DNA of 64,000 nucleotides from CAYXZP01 sp964469485. GTDB lineage: Bacteria; Desulfobacterota; Binatia; UBA1149; CAYXZP01. Shown here in pieces: positions 1-9,353 of this stretch. Positions within the stretch are counted from its first letter, which is position 1. Every line of letters starts with the position of its first letter. The stretch is from assembly GCA_964469485.1 (NCBI GenBank), contig CAYXZP010000002.1, forward strand, positions 1 to 64,000. Reading direction: 5' to 3'. A program made the position numbers and the translations under genes. Below the pieces are notes generated by a model. The model did no database searches. It saw only the letters and a list, made by a program, of their open reading frames with translations, and was not told the origin of the DNA.

Positions 1-1983
1 GCCGGCGACGAGCTCGACGTTTCCGAGTTCGTCGATGAGATCCCCGTTGCCGGAGTCGCGCTCGCTCCATTGACGGCCAGGCTTGTGTCCGATCCGGTGG
101 TTTCCGGTGGTTTAATTTCGCCGGACGGCCGGACCACCGTGATCATCGGGCGTATGACGGACTGGGCCGCCGACCCCGAGATCAGGGAGGTCTATTTCGG
201 GCAGGTCGCAGACATCCTGGCAGACGAGGAAGGCGTCGATTTCTACCTGGCCGGCATTCCCTACATCGACAATGTGCTGATGGGGAACATAGGGCGCGAC
301 ACTAACCGCATGATGCCGCTCTCGGTCGCGGTGTTGGGAGTGCTGGTATGGGTGGCCTTTGGCCGAATGAGGGCGACGTGGATGACGCTGGCCCCTTGCT
401 TCATCGCCGGCACGCTGACGCTCGGTGCCATGGCGGTCCTCGGTGTGCCGATGACACTTCTCACCGGCGAACCGGTCCTGATGCTGCTCATCATGGTCAT
501 AGGCATGTCGGACGGAGTGCACATCCTCAACCGCTACGAGGAGGACCTGGGGCAGGGTGGGGAGGGCGGATGGCGCGGCGCTCTGGTGAGCACCATGCGT
601 AACATGGGACGGGCCTGTCTACTGACCAGTGTGACAACGGCCGTGGGTTTTGCGGCCTTGGCGACCTCGAACGTGCCGACGATACGGGAGTTCGGGATCT
701 TCGGCGCCCTCGGCATTATGCTGGCATTCGTGGGTGCGGTCGTCTTCTTGCCGGCGGCAGTCGCGGCGACCGAGCGCCGCAAGCCCTGGCGTGTGCCGCC
801 AACCCGCGGCAGCGATCCGCTCGACCGTCTCCTCATCGCATCGGCCACACCCGCCATACGGCACCCCAAGACGATCATCGCGGCAGGCCTCCTGGTGGTC
901 GTCGCCAGCGTGGTGGCCATGGGCGCGATCCGGGTCGACAACCGCTACTCGCGTGACCTCAAGCCCGACAACCCAGCCCTGGTCTCCATGGACTTCCTCG
1001 AGAAGGCCTTTGGCGGCGCTTTTGTCCTGGAATTGGTCGTCGATGCCGGCGAACCGGACGGCATCAAGAACCCGGCACTGCTCAACGCCATGGACGAGGT
1101 TCGGGCCGGCATGGAGGGACACGAACTGGTGTCGAAGGTGTTCAGTCCGGTGACCTTCATCAAGAAGATGAACCGCGCCATGAATGCGGGAAGCGCGGAG
1201 TTCTTCTCGGTCCCGTCCTCACCCGAGGCCGTCGCTCAATACCTGCTTCTGTTTGAGATGGCGGGCGGCGATTCAGAGTACGACCGAATGATCAGCTATG
1301 ACTATTCCAAGGCGCGTATGGCCGCCTATACCAGTGAACTGGCGCCCGAGGAATACGAAGACGTCATAGCGCGGCTCCGTGCGCTGGTCGCCGAGCGGTT
1401 CGGGAGCTTCGGGGACTCGGTCGAAATGTACGAGGCCGGGGGCACACCGCTTTTCTACACCGTGAGCTCGAGTCTCATCTCCACGCTCATGCGCAGCCTC
1501 TATTTGGCCATGCCGGTTATCGTCGTGATCACCGCCTTTGCCTTTCGCTCGGTGCGACTGGGCTTGCTCAGCGTCCTGCCGAACGTGATACCGATAACCG
1601 TCGGTCTGGGGCTTCTCGGGCTGACGGGCATCAGCCTGCGTTTTTCGACGATAGTCGCCTTTCCCATCGCCTTCGGGCTGGCAATAGACGACACCATCCA
1701 TTTTCTTAACCGCTACCGCCTGGAGATGAGGGCCGGCGCCGGCCACGAGGAGGCCGTGCGAGCGGCGCTGAGGACCGCCGGGCGTGCGATGGTGCTTACG
1801 ACGGTGTTCCTTATAGCGGGCTTCGGGATCATGCTGGCCAGCAACTTCCTGGCCATGGTCCATATGTCAATCACCCTTTGCGTGATCCTTGTGGCGGCCC
1901 TGTTCGGCGATCTTCTGGTCCTGCCCGCTTTGTTGCAGGTGTTCGGGGGGCCTTCTTCGGCACGCCTGTCGCGCAAAGCCTGA
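1..1983 (+). CDS. RND/MMPL-family exporter, 5'-truncated
   Basis: This is the last 660 residues of an RND-superfamily permease. The reading frame is open to the first base of the window, so the start lies upstream; the TTG at 70 is internal. Two RND half-modules are visible, each with a periplasmic loop followed by a cluster of membrane helices. The signature 'GMSDGVHILNRYEED' is in the first half and 'LAIDDTIHFLNRYR' in the second; these carry the intramembrane acidic residues that relay protons in RND pumps. Such proteins use the proton-motive force to export lipids or hydrophobic compounds. The substrate cannot be read from the sequence. The antiporter gene follows 79 bp downstream on the same strand. 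Confidence 0.9.
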   Translation, partial: AGDELDVSEFVDEIPVAGVALAPLTARLVSDPVVSGGLISPDGRTTVIIGRMTDWAADPEIREVYFGQVADILADEEGVDFYLAGIPYIDNVLMGNIGRDTNRMMPLSVAVLGVLVWVAFGRMRATWMTLAPCFIAGTLTLGAMAVLGVPMTLLTGEPVLMLLIMVIGMSDGVHILNRYEEDLGQGGEGGWRGALVSTMRNMGRACLLTSVTTAVGFAALATSNVPTIREFGIFGALGIMLAFVGAVVFLPAAVAATERRKPWRVPPTRGSDPLDRLLIASATPAIRHPKTIIAAGLLVVVASVVAMGAIRVDNRYSRDLKPDNPALVSMDFLEKAFGGAFVLELVVDAGEPDGIKNPALLNAMDEVRAGMEGHELVSKVFSPVTFIKKMNRAMNAGSAEFFSVPSSPEAVAQYLLLFEMAGGDSEYDRMISYDYSKARMAAYTSELAPEEYEDVIARLRALVAERFGSFGDSVEMYEAGGTPLFYTVSSSLISTLMRSLYLAMPVIVVITAFAFRSVRLGLLSVLPNVIPITVGLGLLGLTGISLRFSTIVAFPIAFGLAIDDTIHFLNRYRLEMRAGAGHEEAVRAALRTAGRAMVLTTVFLIAGFGIMLASNFLAMVHMSITLCVILVAALFGDLLVLPALLQVFGGPSSARLSRKA

Positions 1984-2062
1984 AGGTGTCCCCGCCCGCG
2001 CTTGGCTTGTTAGGGGAGAGCCGTGAGAATCGTGCCGCGCGCGGCGCTCGTGCCACCCTGTT

Positions 2063-4009
2063 ATGCCTCTAGTCGAGCTGGTAATACTCCTGGCCTTGGC
2101 CTGTACCGGGCTCCTGCTCGGACGCTCTCTGTCCCTGCCCGCCGTCGTCTGCTATCTGCTCACCGGCATAGTGGCCGGGCCCGGCCTGCTCGGCCTGCTC
2201 GAGCCTTCGGCCGAGATTTCGGAGCTGGCCGAGATCGGGGTGGCCCTGCTGCTCTTCGGTGTCGGCGTTGAGTTCTCACTGTTCGAACTCGGGCGCGGCG
2301 CGCTGCGCGGCCTGCTGACCGGTCTGGCCCAGGTTCTCCTCAGCGTTGCGGCCACGGCCTGGCTGCTCACCAGTCTCGGCTTGGAGTCGATGACAGCGCT
2401 GGCCGTCGGTTTCCTGGTGGCGCTTTCGAGTACGGCCGTGGTCTTCAAGCTCTACGACGACCACGGACAGTTCCGCGCGCCGCAAGGGCAGGCGGCTGTC
2501 GGCATTTTGCTGTTCCAAGACCTTGCCTTGGTGCCGATGATGTTGGTCTTGCCCTTGCTGGCCGCACCGGCGGCCGCTGGCGGCGCCGAGGCGGCCGTGT
2601 CGCTACTAAAGGCAGTGGCCGCCGTGGTGGCGTTGCTCGTGACGGCCCGTGCCCTGCTCCCGCGCGCCCTGGCGCTGGCCGCCCGTGCCGGCACGCCCGA
2701 GCTTTTTCCCCCGCTGGCCCTGTTGATAGCGCTCGGGACCGCCCTTGGTGCCACGCACATGGGGCTGAGCCTGCCCATCGGCGCCTTCCTGGCCGGCCTG
2801 GCGTTGTCGGGCAGCCCTTATGCCCACCAGGTCTTTGCCGAGCTGTTGCCTCTTCGCGACGCCTTCATGGCCGTCTTCTTTACCAGCGTCGGCTTGATGC
2901 TCGATCCCTCGGTGGCTTTCAAGGTCCCCGTTCTCATAGCGGTCGTGGCGCTTGCGGTCGTTATAAAAGGCGCCCTGGCCGGTATTGCCGTAGGCCTGGC
3001 CTGGCGCTCGGCCCGCCTCGGTATGCTGGCCGGGCTCTCGCTCGCGCAGATCGGCGAGTTCTCTTTCGTGCTCGGCAACGAGGCTGCGCGCCTCGGCCTC
3101 ATCGGCCAGGACCTGGAACAGGCCTTCATCACCGTGGCCGTCCTGTCGATGGCGGCCACGCCCTGGATGTTCTCGGCCGGAACAAAACTAGCCGACAGAA
3201 CCGGCGAGCCGGGGCAGGCCGCCACTGCCCATGGTCACGGCCAGGGGGTCCTCATAGTCGGCTACGGCGAGACCGGCCAAGCGGTGGCACGGGTGCTGTC
3301 GGAGACCAGCATTCCCTTCGTGGCCATAGACATGAAGGCCGAACGTGTGCGCGCAGGTGCAGCCGAGGGCATGTCGGTTCGCTTCGGTGATGCGGGCCGC
3401 CGCGCGGTGCTGGAATCCTGCGGAGCAGCCGGCGTACGTGCCGTGCTGATCGCGATAAGCGATCCGGCCGCGACCAAGCGGATCGTCCGGCTGGTTCGCT
3501 CCCTGAACCCCGCCGCCAGCATTCTTGCCCGTTCCCAGGGGGTCGAGGATATCGCCGAACTGGAAACCCTCGGCGTCAACGAGGTGGTGCCGGCCAAGCT
3601 GGAAGCCTCGGTGGAGCTGTTCGCCCGCTTGCTGGTGTTGATGGGGGTGCCCCGGCACGTGGCCCGGCTCCAGGAATCGATCATACGGCTGGGCCGCTAC
3701 GGGGCCATGCGCGGAGTTTCCAGTTCCGGCGAGCTGCTGCCGGAGATAGAGCGGCTTATCCGCGGGGGCATCATCGAGACGCTCGAGGTGATGGAGGGCA
3801 GCGAGGCCGACGGCGCGACCCTCGGCGGTCTCGATCTGAGAAAGCGCTGCGGGGCCACCGCGCTAATCCTGCTGCGCGGCGAGGAGCCGGTGACCAACCC
3901 CGTGCTCGACACCCGGCTCGAGGCCGGAGACCTGTTGGTTCTCTATGGCCCGCACCAAGCCATAGCCTCGGCCATGGCCTTGCTCGAACCTACGCCGTCT
4001 GTTTCGTGA
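2063..4009 (+). CDS. Monovalent cation:proton antiporter (CPA2, KefB/YbaL-like) with RCK domains
   Basis: The 648-residue protein has about twelve hydrophobic segments in residues 1-385. It opens with 'LPAVVCYLLTGIVAGPGLLG' and continues with 'ALLLFGVGVEFS', typical of the Na+/H+ exchanger domain of the CPA2 family. Residues about 395-515 form an RCK/TrkA-N Rossmann domain beginning 'LIVGYGETGQAVARVL' (nucleotide-binding glycines), and residues about 560-640 look like a TrkA-C domain. It should exchange K+ or Na+ for protons under nucleotide or thiol control. An ATG start fits the first membrane helix. The stop codon directly abuts the stop of the convergent gene, leaving no spacer for a terminator. 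Confidence 0.93.
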   Translation: MPLVELVILLALACTGLLLGRSLSLPAVVCYLLTGIVAGPGLLGLLEPSAEISELAEIGVALLLFGVGVEFSLFELGRGALRGLLTGLAQVLLSVAATAWLLTSLGLESMTALAVGFLVALSSTAVVFKLYDDHGQFRAPQGQAAVGILLFQDLALVPMMLVLPLLAAPAAAGGAEAAVSLLKAVAAVVALLVTARALLPRALALAARAGTPELFPPLALLIALGTALGATHMGLSLPIGAFLAGLALSGSPYAHQVFAELLPLRDAFMAVFFTSVGLMLDPSVAFKVPVLIAVVALAVVIKGALAGIAVGLAWRSARLGMLAGLSLAQIGEFSFVLGNEAARLGLIGQDLEQAFITVAVLSMAATPWMFSAGTKLADRTGEPGQAATAHGHGQGVLIVGYGETGQAVARVLSETSIPFVAIDMKAERVRAGAAEGMSVRFGDAGRRAVLESCGAAGVRAVLIAISDPAATKRIVRLVRSLNPAASILARSQGVEDIAELETLGVNEVVPAKLEASVELFARLLVLMGVPRHVARLQESIIRLGRYGAMRGVSSSGELLPEIERLIRGGIIETLEVMEGSEADGATLGGLDLRKRCGATALILLRGEEPVTNPVLDTRLEAGDLLVLYGPHQAIASAMALLEPTPSVS

Positions 4010-7000
4010 TCAGTCTACGATGACCGGACCGGCCACGGCCGGGGTCTTGCCGCACCAGTCCACGCCCTGCGCCATGATGGGCGGACCGCTGTACTGGTTG
4101 TCGACCTGGAGGTCCTTGGGATCGTTGGTGTGGTTGCGGTTGTCGCAGAGCCTGTTCTTGAGGTCGCTCGAAGCCTCGTACTCCTTGCCCGGAATGTTCG
4201 GCACGTTCTCGCTGGGGAAGGCGGGCAGCATGATCGAGGCCCCGCCCAGCGCCGTTACCGGGTTATAGGAGCCGCTGGTGGGGTTGACGGCAATACCGCC
4301 GTAGCCCTGCTTGCTGCTCGGCGGGTTCTGTCCGCCGTTGAAGATGATCTTGTTGCCGCTTCTCAATACCAATTGGGAGTCCTTTCGCAGCAGGATACCG
4401 ACCTGTTCGTTGCTCGATATCGTTGTGTCCCTTAGGACCGCGTTGACGGCACCACCCAGTTGCAGGCCTATCGTGCAACCGGCGATCTTGGTGTTCTCGA
4501 AATAGATCGCGAAGGGACCCGAGGACAGGCCTTGCTCGAACTCGCTCGACCCACCGGACAGGGCTGACACGAGGCAGCCGCCGTGGTCGCTCTCGCCGCT
4601 GGTGGTGACGACGCTGTTCTTCACCATCACGCGTCCGCCTGCCGTGGCGCGCATCGGCTTGGCGCAATCGACCCACTGCACGCCGTCGTACTCGGCGCTC
4701 CACTCGATCGGGGCCGGGCAGGTGATCGAGCCGGCGCCGGTGGGTGACAAGGAAGCCAGGTCGCCTCCGTAGAACTGCGTGCATTTGTCGCACCCGTTCT
4801 TGAACACGGAGCTTATGACCCTGTTGCCGATGCCGCGGCCGGCGTCGGTCTTGAAACCGCTGGTCAGCGCATCGTCGCAGAGCCCGTCGAAGGTCATGTC
4901 CTCGATCGTGTTGAAGGAGCCGGTGATCTGTACGCCCTCAAAGAAATGCTTGACGGTGAGGTTGCGAATCGTGTTGTTGTTGCCCTTTAGCCGCAGGAAA
5001 CCGGCGCCGTCCTCGACCTCGGTGCAGCCGTGGCTGGTCACGTAGCTGCCGCCTAGTGACTCGGCGAAAGCCTTGCAGGCGCCTTCTTCGTGCTCGTGGA
5101 GAAGCTGCGTGTCGGAGTCGGACATCTCGATGGTGATGCCGCGGTTGGTGCCGTCGATCAGCATGCCGTTGCACAGCGTTTTGCGGACATTCTCGCTGCC
5201 CCACATCTGCGACGGATTGACGCCCGTGGTGTCGATAGGGGGGTCGTATAGATAAATGGTCTGCGGCAGGCAGTCGTTGTCCTCGTTTGCCAGGTCGGGG
5301 TCGCAGTGGAAGGTGATCGCCTGGTCGCCGTAGAAGTTCTGGTAGCCGCAGCTTGGCAGCGCGCCCTCGAAACCGCCCTCGTCGCTGTCTACGGCACAAG
5401 AGTAGGAACCGGTCAGGTTGACGCACTCGCCGCCGCTGCCCGAGCCGTCCCTCCAGCTAGGCGGGTTGTCGTCACCGCAGGTATAGCAGGTCTTGGTGCC
5501 GTTGCCGTCGTAGTCGCGGCACTCGCCCACGCATTCGCCGTTGCCCTCGCAGCGGTCGCCCTGCAGGCCCAGCGAGCAGGCATCGGCCGCGCCGTCGTTA
5601 TTGGTGTCTATGCAACGTCCGTCGGGGCTGCCGTCCCTCATGGTGCAGTCGGGGCTCGTACAGTCGGCCTCGCCTTCGATGCAGGGGCCGCAGGCGTTGG
5701 TCTGTGAGGCCAGCGTGGCCACGCACTCGTCCACGTCGATACAGTTCCGGCATTTGCCGCTCACGCACTCGCCTTGCGGACACTGGGCGTTAGACTGGCA
5801 GTTACGGTCGTTCGCATAGGCGTAATTGCGGTCGGCGGCCAGGTCGGCGTTGGCATCACCTTCGCCGCATCTGCAATCGCCTATACCGACGGCCTCTTGG
5901 TTGATGGGGCAGGCCTGGTAGACGGCGCATTCGCCGGTTCCGTCACCCTGGTTGACGCAGGGGTAGGGCACGCCGAAGGCCTGGCCGGTCGACGGCGAGG
6001 TCTCGTCCATGCAGCCATTGGCATTGTTCGGGTTGCAGGCGACAGCGCTCTCGATGCAGGTCTCTTTCTGGAGGCAGTTGAAGGAGCAGCCGTCGTAATC
6101 TTTCTCGTTGCCGTCGTCGCAGGCCTCGAGCCTGGTGCCGGGCACCGTCCCGCAGCTCACGGTATCGGCGCAGACGACGCCGTCACCGCAGCGGTTGACG
6201 GTGCACATGTTGGTGCAGGAGTCGGTGTTGACGAGGTTGCCGTCGTCGCACTCCTCTAGGGGGCTCAGCACGCCGTTTCCGCAGCCGGCCGGCTTGCAGT
6301 TGTTGTTGCAGTCATCCTCGTTGTTGCGGTTTCCGTCGTCGCAAATCTCGTTGAACTTGCTATCGACGATGCCGTCGCCGCAGTAAGGTAGCAGGCAGTT
6401 GTCGCGGCACATGTTGGGTTCGTTGCTATTGTACAGGTCGCTGGTGTCGCACTCTTCGCAAGCCACATCGACGGTGACGTCTTCGCAGCTTCCGCCCCCG
6501 GCGCAATCGATGCTGGTGTCGCAGGCCTCGGTGTTGTGCGCGCCGTTCTTGCAGGTGCCTGTGCCATCAGCGCCGACGTTGTCGCACTCGCCGTGGCCGA
6601 TGACCATAATCCCGTTGTCGTCGGGAACCTTATGCAGCTTGCAGCGGCCGTGCCTGTCGGTCTCGCAGCAATCGCGGTCGGGGTTGCAGACGTAGCCCGG
6701 GCAGTCGTCGTCGGTTTCACAGATATGCCCGTTGTTGAGACCGCCGGTGCAGGTTCTGCCGGCGTCACCGGCCGAGCCGTCGCAACGGCCGTCGTACACT
6801 CCGCCGTCACACAGACTGACCGTGGCATTGTCGTCGTCCCATAGGCAGTAGCGGGTCACATCGACGCCATCGACGAAGAGTCCGCAGCTGCCGTGGTCGC
6901 CTGTGCAGTCGTTGTCGTCGGTGCAGGCCGCGCCGGCCTGGTCGCCGCCCACGCAGAAGTTCTCATTGCCCGAGGGTTGGCATGAACCGTTGCTGCCCTG

Positions 7001-8995
7001 GCAGATGTCATCGTCGTTGCAGTAGGAGCCGGCGTTTGTACCGCCGTCACAGGTGCCGGCCTTGCAGGAGCCGCCTTCGCCGCAGTCCGTGCTGCTGCGG
7101 CATTCCTCGTTGAGCTTGTCGGCGTCGCCGACGACACAGAGCTTCACCTTGTCCGAGAAGCTCTTGTATCCAATCCAGTAACTGCCGCAGCCGCCGGCGG
7201 CCGACGCCTTTTCGCATTTACCCTTGCGCGGGCAGCTCGGGTCGTAGCAGTAGCCGCAAACATAGTCCTCGCGCTTGCCGTCCTTGAAGCAATCCTTGTC
7301 GGCATCGTTGCTGCAGTGGGAGCACTCGCGGTCGACGGTCGAGTATCCGTCGCCACAGCGCGAAGCGGCGCAACGGCGGTTGCAGCCGTCCGTGTTGTCG
7401 ATGTTGTAGGGGCCGTCGTCGCATTCCTCGCCCTCCTGGGCGTTGCCGTCTCCACAGGCGATGGGCAGGTAGAAGTCCGTGAACAGTCCGTCACCGCGGG
7501 CCGTTGCCGCAGACAGCACGCAGTCAACCAGGTCGTCGACGTACGCGCCCTGATCGTCCCAGTTGGCGGCATTACAGGAGTCTAGGCTGGCGAGCGCGGC
7601 CGCGTCGAGTTTCTTCGCGGCGCAGTTGGTCCGGATCTTCGCCGCGCTCTTGTCATAGACACCCTGGATGCGGTCGGCGCGTACGGCCGAGTTGTCCACG
7701 CAGGTCTCGCCGGTCTGGCAAGGGTTGTCGTCGTCGCATAGCGTCCGGCAGGCGCCCTTGATGCAGGTCCCGTCCCCGCAGTCCGAATCGCGCTTGCAAG
7801 CTGGATAGCAACGCCGTTCCGTGCAGTTCCAAGAGGTCTCCTTGTCGGCATCACCGTCTATGGTCAGGGCGCATTCCGCGGCGTAGTTCGGCGGGCCGCA
7901 CTTCTGCGAGTGGTCGACGCAGTGGCCCGTCTGGCACCATGGTGTCGGGTTGACGCCGCCAGCCTCTTCGTCGGCCTTGCGGCACATGCCCCGCTGCTTC
8001 ATCAAGGTCCGTATATAGCTCGACTGCGCCTTGGCGATGGCGTGATGGCATTTGCCCTCGGAACGCTTGTCGAAGACAGGTTCGCAGCTTCCCTCGGCAC
8101 CGGTCATGGGGTCGGCCTGGCAGTCGCTCGAGTTGGTGCAGGTCGAGCCGTCGTCGGCGCCGCCTACACAGAGGTCAGAGGCGCAACTGCCGTCCGCGCC
8201 GCAAGGCACCTCGCAGACCCCGCGCCGGCAGCTGCCGCCGCTGCAATCGGCGTCGGCGGTACAGGCGTTGCCATCGGCACCCCCGGCCGTGCAGCTGCCG
8301 CCGCCGTCGCAGTCGGAGTCATCGTTGCAAGGGCTGCCCGCTTCGCTGCCGCCTACGCACGAGTAACAGGCCAGCCCGTCATGTGCGCCGCCCTGGCATA
8401 TGCCGATGGCAGGGTCACCGAGCGAGGCCTGCATCATCGTCGGAACCGCGTCGAGGACCATGCAGATGAAGCACTTGTAGAGATCGTCGGTGGTGACGAT
8501 GTCCAAATTGTCGTAACGGTCCTCGAGGACCGGGCAGTGCTGTGGGATGTTGACCGGGCAGCTCTCCATGCCGAGCTGGTCGGGGAAGACGCCGCCGCAT
8601 TTGCGACCCGGTATGCCGCGCAGCAGGGACTCGCCCTTTTCTATACGGCGGACAACGTCGATGTAGACCACGTCCTGGCCGTCCTGGTCCATGTCGGTGC
8701 AATCGACCGAGGCGGGTATCTTTCCCTCGCGGCGTGCCTGGTGGCATTTGTAGATGATCTTCTCGAGGGTCTTGGCGAAACGTTCGGCGCGTTTGCCGAA
8801 GCCGGTACGGCAGCGGATCGCGTCCTGTGTGAAAGCGGCCTCAGAGGTGTCGGGCAAGGCCGCCACCGTAAACAGGGCCGCCACCGTAACCAGGGCCGCC
8901 AGGCCCATGGCCAGTAGCGCCAGGGCGGGCCGGCGGGCCGGTGCCGCGGCACTGGATCCCAGCGGGGCTCGTCGAACTGGCAGCAGGCTCTTCAC
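4010..8995 (-). CDS. Giant secreted Cys-rich protein: KCH domain, DUF4215-type repeats, C-terminal beta-helix
   Basis: An exported protein of about 1,661 aa. I start it at the GTG at 8995 because 'KSLLPVRR' then gives a basic n-region, followed by a long hydrophobic core and a cleavage site near 'TSEA'; an upstream in-frame TTG at 9037 is possible. The mature N-terminus ('CRTGFGKRAERF...KCH') matches the starts of three other proteins in the window. Next come many short 'C.GG..DG..C..D.DC' units and two blocks of DUF4215-type repeats ('CGDG...EECDDG', residues about 515-610 and 870-1000). Residues about 1270-1620 contain turn-rich repeats such as 'NNTIRNLTV' and 'FNTIEDMTFDG', typical of right-handed parallel beta-helices. 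I infer a surface or secreted adhesin or carbohydrate-binding protein; the function is unknown. Confidence 0.88.
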   Translation of the reverse strand: MKSLLPVRRAPLGSSAAAPARRPALALLAMGLAALVTVAALFTVAALPDTSEAAFTQDAIRCRTGFGKRAERFAKTLEKIIYKCHQARREGKIPASVDCTDMDQDGQDVVYIDVVRRIEKGESLLRGIPGRKCGGVFPDQLGMESCPVNIPQHCPVLEDRYDNLDIVTTDDLYKCFICMVLDAVPTMMQASLGDPAIGICQGGAHDGLACYSCVGGSEAGSPCNDDSDCDGGGSCTAGGADGNACTADADCSGGSCRRGVCEVPCGADGSCASDLCVGGADDGSTCTNSSDCQADPMTGAEGSCEPVFDKRSEGKCHHAIAKAQSSYIRTLMKQRGMCRKADEEAGGVNPTPWCQTGHCVDHSQKCGPPNYAAECALTIDGDADKETSWNCTERRCYPACKRDSDCGDGTCIKGACRTLCDDDNPCQTGETCVDNSAVRADRIQGVYDKSAAKIRTNCAAKKLDAAALASLDSCNAANWDDQGAYVDDLVDCVLSAATARGDGLFTDFYLPIACGDGNAQEGEECDDGPYNIDNTDGCNRRCAASRCGDGYSTVDRECSHCSNDADKDCFKDGKREDYVCGYCYDPSCPRKGKCEKASAAGGCGSYWIGYKSFSDKVKLCVVGDADKLNEECRSSTDCGEGGSCKAGTCDGGTNAGSYCNDDDICQGSNGSCQPSGNENFCVGGDQAGAACTDDNDCTGDHGSCGLFVDGVDVTRYCLWDDDNATVSLCDGGVYDGRCDGSAGDAGRTCTGGLNNGHICETDDDCPGYVCNPDRDCCETDRHGRCKLHKVPDDNGIMVIGHGECDNVGADGTGTCKNGAHNTEACDTSIDCAGGGSCEDVTVDVACEECDTSDLYNSNEPNMCRDNCLLPYCGDGIVDSKFNEICDDGNRNNEDDCNNNCKPAGCGNGVLSPLEECDDGNLVNTDSCTNMCTVNRCGDGVVCADTVSCGTVPGTRLEACDDGNEKDYDGCSFNCLQKETCIESAVACNPNNANGCMDETSPSTGQAFGVPYPCVNQGDGTGECAVYQACPINQEAVGIGDCRCGEGDANADLAADRNYAYANDRNCQSNAQCPQGECVSGKCRNCIDVDECVATLASQTNACGPCIEGEADCTSPDCTMRDGSPDGRCIDTNNDGAADACSLGLQGDRCEGNGECVGECRDYDGNGTKTCYTCGDDNPPSWRDGSGSGGECVNLTGSYSCAVDSDEGGFEGALPSCGYQNFYGDQAITFHCDPDLANEDNDCLPQTIYLYDPPIDTTGVNPSQMWGSENVRKTLCNGMLIDGTNRGITIEMSDSDTQLLHEHEEGACKAFAESLGGSYVTSHGCTEVEDGAGFLRLKGNNNTIRNLTVKHFFEGVQITGSFNTIEDMTFDGLCDDALTSGFKTDAGRGIGNRVISSVFKNGCDKCTQFYGGDLASLSPTGAGSITCPAPIEWSAEYDGVQWVDCAKPMRATAGGRVMVKNSVVTTSGESDHGGCLVSALSGGSSEFEQGLSSGPFAIYFENTKIAGCTIGLQLGGAVNAVLRDTTISSNEQVGILLRKDSQLVLRSGNKIIFNGGQNPPSSKQGYGGIAVNPTSGSYNPVTALGGASIMLPAFPSENVPNIPGKEYEASSDLKNRLCDNRNHTNDPKDLQVDNQYSGPPIMAQGVDWCGKTPAVAGPVIVD

Positions 8996-9050
8996 GATAT
9001 GGGCACACCCCAGGACACTCGGGACCCCAGGGAACAACGGCCGCCTAATT

Positions 9051-9080
9051 GGAATAGCAATGCCTTGACAGTCCCGTCAA
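9051..9080 (-). promoter_or_regulatory. Candidate promoter of the giant Cys-rich gene
   Basis: Read on the minus strand: TTGACG (9080-9075), an 18-nt spacer, then TATTCC (9056-9051). The -35 element lies inside a small inverted repeat, CTTGAC-agtccc-GTCAAG (9064-9081). The predicted RNA start is near 9044, just upstream of the possible TTG start. The -35 is good and the -10 weak. Confidence 0.4.
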
Positions 9081-9119
9081 GCCTGGGGCCAACCTTTTAA
9101 AGGCGTTTTGCGCAGCGTT

Positions 9120-9138
9120 CACCCCCTTTTGGGGGGTG
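9120..9138. repeat. Inverted repeat CACCCCC-TTTTG-GGGGGTG
   Basis: A perfect 7-bp stem, CACCCCC (9120-9126) with GGGGGTG (9132-9138), closing a TTTTG loop. A near-identical hairpin lies at 39231-39248 upstream of another Cys-rich gene. There is no T-run after the stem on either strand, so this is not a classic terminator. Confidence 0.6.
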
Positions 9139-9316
9139 GCCCAGTCTCTCAGACCCCCTGATACCGAAAAGCCGTGTTTTCGGGTCTCCAGACCCACCCA
9201 TGCGCGCCTTCATCGGGGGTGTCGGCCGGCAAGCAAGAAGCCGGACCCTGCGTCTGCGCCAGGCCGGGCTGCCACCCCATCGGGGGAGTCCGGGCCGCAG
9301 GCCCCGGCTTTCACCC

Positions 9317-9346
9317 TTGCCAAGCTTCATTCGTTCTGCCTAACTG
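9317..9346 (+). promoter_or_regulatory. Candidate promoter giving a leaderless mRNA
   Basis: TTGCCA (9317-9322), an 18-nt spacer and TAACTG (9341-9346). The ATG of the next gene is only 7 nt beyond the -10 element and no Shine-Dalgarno sequence fits in between. Transcription would start at or next to the ATG. Confidence 0.5.
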
Positions 9347-9353
9347 AACTCAC

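Larger units (their letters stand above)
8996..9353. other. Intergenic region between two divergent Cys-rich genes
   Basis: This 358-bp gap is the only stretch over 300 bp without a confident gene. It contains the minus-strand promoter candidate at 9051-9080, a C/G-rich hairpin at 9120-9138, and a plus-strand promoter candidate ending at 9346. The middle (about 9140-9310) is GC-rich and I see no convincing gene or RNA in it. Open frames here lack good starts and protein-like composition. Confidence 0.6.

Noticed and set aside
7910..8917. Open frame (335 codons) on the plus strand inside the giant Cys-rich gene
   Set aside because: Ala/Val-rich translation without motifs; the minus-strand frame has ordered Cys repeats and a signal peptide.
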